DNA from: Actinomycetes bacterium
GTDB lineage: Bacteria; Actinomycetota; Acidimicrobiia; Acidimicrobiales; Palsa-688
Reading direction: 5' to 3'
Length of the DNA stretch: 18,102 nt
Assembly (NCBI GenBank): GCA_021827225.1
Contig: JAKAXG010000015.1
Coordinates: forward strand, 1-18,102
A program made the translations under genes and the position numbers. Positions 15,159-18,102 of the stretch are shown in pieces (position 1 is the stretch's first letter; every line of letters starts with the position of its first letter). The notes under the pieces are model-generated. The model searched no databases and had not been told where the DNA came from. It saw only the letters and a list, made by a program, of their open reading frames with translations.

Positions 15159-16314
15159 GACCGGTGGAGGTGTGGGCGGCCCTCGGCTCGGCCAGAGCCG
15201 CCCTGAGCTCGCTGGTGCCGAGGGCGTAGGAAGTGTTGGGCTGATTGGCGGAGATGGCGAACGCCACCCCGACCACCTGCCCGGACGTGTCCACCAGCGC
15301 GCCCCCGGAGTCGCCGTGGGCCAGAGCCGAGGCCAGGACGAGCACGTCCCGGCGGGTGGTGTGGGCGTCGTAGAGGTCCCTGCCCACCGCCTCCTCCTCC
15401 TGGGCGATCCGGGCCGGGGTCACCGCGATCCGGTCCTGACCGTTCGGGTGGCCGAAGACGGCTCCCGTTTCGCCGACCTTGGGAGCGGCCAGGGGCAGGG
15501 GGTTCTCCCCCAACGACCGCACCGCCAGCAGCGCCAGGTCCCGGCGGGGGTCGAACATGACCACGTCGGCGGGCAGGCTACGGCCGCTGGGTAGCAGCAC
15601 CGACGTCTGGCCCACCGGCTCGCCGGCCACCACGTGGGCGTTGGTCACGACCAGGTCGGGGGCCACGGCGAAGCCGCTGCCCTCGTATATCCGGTTGCAC
15701 GCCTGGCCCTCGACCTTCACGGTGGAGTTGAGCACGGAGGCGGTCAGGGTGGAGGTGAGGGGGCTGTTGGCCGGCGGGGGCCCCGACGCGATCCCGGGCT
15801 GGAGGACGGCGAAGACCTCCGGGGCGTCGTTGCCCACCAGCCGGCGCAGCACCTGCAGGGCGGAGGGCGGAGTGGGCAGATCCCGGGACACCCACCGCGA
15901 GATGGCCGAGCCGGACACGGCCCGGGCCGGCCATCCCGGCACCGCGGCCAGCGACGGGATGAGCAGCCACAGAACCGCCCCGATGCCGGCCACGCCCACC
16001 ACCGCCCCGATGGCGCGGTCCACCAGGCGCACCGGCCCCAACGGCAGGACGTGGTGCAGGCGGGAGCCGACCAGCAGGCCCAGGGCCTGGCCCACCATGG
16101 CCCCGCCGACCAGGACCACCACCGCCACCACCACCAGGGTCCCCGGCGATGACTGGTGCAGGTCGTTGACGATGGTGGGCAGGAAGCGCACCGCCACGTA
16201 GAACCCGACGGCCAGGCCCAGCCAGGAGATCACCCGCCCCACGAAACCCATTCGGTACCCGCCGACGGCGGCGACGAGGGCCGCTGCCGCGACGACCAGG
16301 TCCAGGGCGTCCAC
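15139..16314 (-). CDS. MarP-type membrane-anchored serine protease (CvpA-like helices plus trypsin-like domain)
   Basis: This 391-aa protein has an N-terminal CvpA-like region with about four membrane helices (residues 1-125) and an extracytoplasmic chymotrypsin-fold protease (about 190-380). The catalytic triad is His227 in TNAHVV, Asp259 in RRDLALLAV and Ser336 in GDSGGAL. There are only two cysteines, Cys206 just before the protease core and Cys387 near the C-terminus, placed like the disulfide that stabilises M. tuberculosis MarP. MarP is needed there for survival in acid. The GTG at 16314 follows the trmI stop with no gap, so it is the third gene of the ttuA-trmI operon. Its last codons lie in the terminator shared with the ferredoxin gene. 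The same role in acid or envelope stress is inferred from the family. Confidence 0.88.
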   Translation of the reverse strand: MDALDLVVAAAALVAAVGGYRMGFVGRVISWLGLAVGFYVAVRFLPTIVNDLHQSSPGTLVVVAVVVLVGGAMVGQALGLLVGSRLHHVLPLGPVRLVDRAIGAVVGVAGIGAVLWLLIPSLAAVPGWPARAVSGSAISRWVSRDLPTPPSALQVLRRLVGNDAPEVFAVLQPGIASGPPPANSPLTSTLTASVLNSTVKVEGQACNRIYEGSGFAVAPDLVVTNAHVVAGEPVGQTSVLLPSGRSLPADVVMFDPRRDLALLAVRSLGENPLPLAAPKVGETGAVFGHPNGQDRIAVTPARIAQEEEAVGRDLYDAHTTRRDVLVLASALAHGDSGGALVDTSGQVVGVAFAISANQPNTSYALGTSELRAALAEPRAAHTSTGPCLTGG

Positions 16315-17184
16315 CTAGGCCGGCCCGTCCACGGGCGGATCCGACGCCATCCCGGCGGAAGGCGGCGCGCCGGCCTCGAGCAGCGGCTCGGCAGTGGCCG
16401 GTGCCGGCGATCCGGCCACCAGCAGCCGGGCGGCGGTGAGGAACCCGGTGTGGGCGACCATCCGGTGGTCGGGGCGGACCGACTGCCCCTCGACGTGCCA
16501 GGTGCGCTGCAGCACCTCCAGCGTCTCGGCCATCCCGAAGCCGCTGCGGTCGAGGGCGTCACGAAGCGTCGAGACCTGCCCGATGGTCGGCAGGTAGGAG
16601 ACCAGGATCCCCCCCGGCCGCAGGGCCTGCTCGGCCGCCTTGACCACCCGCCACGGCTCCGGCAGGTCGAGCACCATTCGGTCGAATCCGCTCTCGTCGA
16701 TGCCCTCGTAGGCGTCGCGCACCGAGACGTGGTACCGCTCGAGGGCCTCGGGACCGAGGAAGCCGGCCACGTTGGCCCTGGCCCGGGTGGCGAAGTCCTC
16801 CCGTAGCTCGTAGCCGGTGATCTCCGCGCCGGCCCGCAGCAGGGCCATCGACAGGGCCCCGGAGCCCAGGCCGGACTCGAACACCCGGGCGCCGGGGAAG
16901 ATGTCGGCCAGGATCAGGATGGGCCCCAGATCCTTGGGGTAGATGACCTGCGCCCCCCGGGGCATCTTGAGCACCACCTCCGCCAGGGTGGGCCGGACCG
17001 CCACGTATCGGGCCCCCCGGGAGGACCGCACCGTGACCCCCTCCTCGGCGCCGATCAGCTCGGCGTGGGCGACCGGGCCGGAATGGGTGTGGAACTCGCC
17101 GCCCTCGGCCAGGGACACCAGGTACCGGCGGCCCTTGGAGTCGAACAGGAGGATCCGCTCACCCGCGGTGAAGGGGCGGCTCAC
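16315..17184 (-). CDS. trmI: tRNA (adenine-58-N1)-methyltransferase TrmI
   Basis: TrmI makes m1A58 in the T-loop of tRNAs with S-adenosylmethionine. The 289-aa protein has the N-terminal domain with FHTHSGPVAHAELIG (31-45), the conserved YPKDLGPIL (82-90), the SAM-binding motif FESGLGSGALS (102-112) and the DLPEPW motif (173-178) for the target adenine. The frame is open upstream into the previous gene (to 18093), but homology starts at the GTG at 17184, which overlaps the ttuA stop by 4 nt (GTGA). A Pro/Ala-rich tail of about 30 residues (258-289) is not part of the fold. Its nearest described relative is Rv2118c of M. tuberculosis, which lies near the proteasome genes there too. Confidence 0.93.
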   Translation of the reverse strand: MSRPFTAGERILLFDSKGRRYLVSLAEGGEFHTHSGPVAHAELIGAEEGVTVRSSRGARYVAVRPTLAEVVLKMPRGAQVIYPKDLGPILILADIFPGARVFESGLGSGALSMALLRAGAEITGYELREDFATRARANVAGFLGPEALERYHVSVRDAYEGIDESGFDRMVLDLPEPWRVVKAAEQALRPGGILVSYLPTIGQVSTLRDALDRSGFGMAETLEVLQRTWHVEGQSVRPDHRMVAHTGFLTAARLLVAGSPAPATAEPLLEAGAPPSAGMASDPPVDGPA

Positions 17185-18086
17185 CGGGAGGTGGCGCGCT
17201 CGACGAGCTTGCAGAAGGCGCACACCTCGGCGACGGTGGGCGACCCGCAGCCCGGGCAGGGGTGCAGGTCCTCCCTCTCGGCGGTGGCGGTCCCCTGCAC
17301 GAGCGGCGATATCCGGTCGAGGAAGCCGAACAGGAACGCCGCCTTGGAGCCGGGCGACGTGGCCTCGATGTCGTTCAGGGCGTTCTTGTAGCCGAGGTGG
17401 CGGTTGCCCTCGGCCATGGGGCACTCCTCGACTATGTAGTCGATGCCCTCGAGCACGCAGTAGGCGGCCATCTCCCGCTCCCCGAGCCGGACGAGGGGCT
17501 TCACCTTGCGCACGAAGCCGTCCCCGCCCGGAAGCACCGGATGCTGCCGGCCGAGGTAGCCCAGGTCCCAGCGCAGGACGTTGCCGAACAGCACCGCCGC
17601 CTCGTCGTCGAGGTTGTGCCCGGTGGCCACGACGTCGTAGCCGCCGTCGAGCGCCGCCGAGTTGAACAGGTGGCGCTTGGACAGCCCGCAGGCCGAGCAC
17701 GGCGCCCGGCGGGCGGCGGCCGAGCCGGTGGGGATGTCGTAGCCGAACGTGGCCGGCAGGTCCACCTCCAGAAGCTGCGCCGAGCGGGACGCCGCGAAGT
17801 TGCGGGCGCAGCGCCCGGACTCGTCGCTGTAGCTGCCTATGCCCAGGCCCAGGTAGAGGCCGTCGGCCCGGTAGCCGAGTCGCAGCAGCAGGTCCCATAG
17901 GGCCAGGGAGTCCTTGCCGCCGGAGACGGCCACCAGGATCCGGTCCTCCGGGCCGAACATCCGGTACGCCTCGACAGCCCGCTCCACCTGGTCGGTGCAG
18001 TGCTTGACGAAGCAGGGGTGGCAGAAACCGGCGTTGTGCCGGCGGATGTCGATGACCGCCGGTTCCCGGCAGACCCGGCACTTCAC
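17181..18086 (-). CDS. ttuA: TtuA-type tRNA-5-methyluridine(54) 2-sulfurtransferase
   Basis: TtuA activates U54/T54 of tRNA with ATP and replaces O2 by sulfur, giving 2-thioribothymidine in the T-loop. The 301-aa protein shows every landmark of the family: N-terminal zinc finger Cys3, Cys6, Cys22, Cys25; PP-loop SGGKDS (55-60); three core cysteines Cys130, Cys133 (CSAC) and Cys222 (EECP) expected to hold a [4Fe-4S] cluster; GHNLDDEA (156-163); and a C-terminal zinc finger Cys277, Cys280, Cys289, Cys292. The core cysteine numbers agree with those I recall for Thermus thermophilus TtuA. The related TtcA (s2C32) lacks the two zinc fingers. The start is GTG at 18086 with AGGGGG about 7 nt upstream. 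It is the first visible gene of the operon; the sulfur carrier TtuB is not in the window. Confidence 0.85.
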   Translation of the reverse strand: MKCRVCREPAVIDIRRHNAGFCHPCFVKHCTDQVERAVEAYRMFGPEDRILVAVSGGKDSLALWDLLLRLGYRADGLYLGLGIGSYSDESGRCARNFAASRSAQLLEVDLPATFGYDIPTGSAAARRAPCSACGLSKRHLFNSAALDGGYDVVATGHNLDDEAAVLFGNVLRWDLGYLGRQHPVLPGGDGFVRKVKPLVRLGEREMAAYCVLEGIDYIVEECPMAEGNRHLGYKNALNDIEATSPGSKAAFLFGFLDRISPLVQGTATAEREDLHPCPGCGSPTVAEVCAFCKLVERATSR

Positions 18087-18102
18087 AGGGCACCCCCTGA
18101 GA

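Noticed and set aside
16315..18093. Single 592-aa protein joining the TtuA region to TrmI
   Set aside because: The N-terminal 303 codons of this frame are a shadow of ttuA in another frame; the real TrmI starts at GTG 17184.
1..18102. Mobile elements, CRISPR arrays, tRNA or rRNA genes, defence or biosynthetic clusters
   Set aside because: No transposase, integrase, regular spaced repeats, cloverleaf or rRNA segments were seen on either strand.

Overview
The window is GC-rich DNA from an actinobacterium. The strongest evidence is a complete Pup-proteasome gene set (mpa/arc, dop, pup, prcB, prcA) flanked by a small ferredoxin, a MarP-type membrane protease, a TrmI-type tRNA methyltransferase and a TtuA-type tRNA thiolase. 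Many starts are GTG or TTG and many gene pairs overlap by 4 nt. The Pup C-terminus (GGE), a TtuA-like enzyme and a fused Liv transporter would fit a deep lineage such as Acidimicrobiia, but that placement is inference.

Left part (1-9371), metabolism and transport. A HAAT-type (branched-chain amino acid type) ABC transporter lies on the minus strand: one 911-aa protein joins two permeases and one ATPase (LivH-LivM-LivG), and a 4-nt overlap leads into LivF. No substrate-binding protein is present, and 741 nt without a gene lie upstream. Next come a zinc-dependent alcohol dehydrogenase (minus) and a divergent 14-helix MFS exporter (plus) that share a 254-nt intergenic region with a good promoter for the exporter. 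The exporter converges on a CocE/NonD-type serine hydrolase (minus).

Middle part (9459-14647), protein degradation. On the minus strand the order of transcription is mpa, dop, pup, prcB, prcA. Mpa unfolds pupylated proteins, Dop removes Pup, Pup is the tag, and PrcB/PrcA form the 20S core. The Pup ligase gene pafA is not in the window. Two strong hairpins, one between mpa and dop and one on the pup stop codon, could set the relative amounts of these proteins.

Right part (14899-18086). A ferredoxin gene is divergent from mpa and ends 6 nt before the stop of a convergent three-gene operon, ttuA-trmI-marP. An 11-bp hairpin serves both 3' ends and also encodes the MarP C-terminus. TtuA (2-thiolation of T54) and TrmI (m1A58) both modify the tRNA T-loop and overlap by 4 nt, so they probably form a T-arm modification unit.

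I see no tRNA, rRNA, CRISPR array, insertion sequence, phage gene or integration site. Most of the window is recognisable biology. The points worth a second look are the T-arm modification pair, the hairpins inside the proteasome operon, Pup ending in Glu, the fused transporter, an alcohol dehydrogenase without its structural zinc cysteines, and the odd start of the MFS gene.
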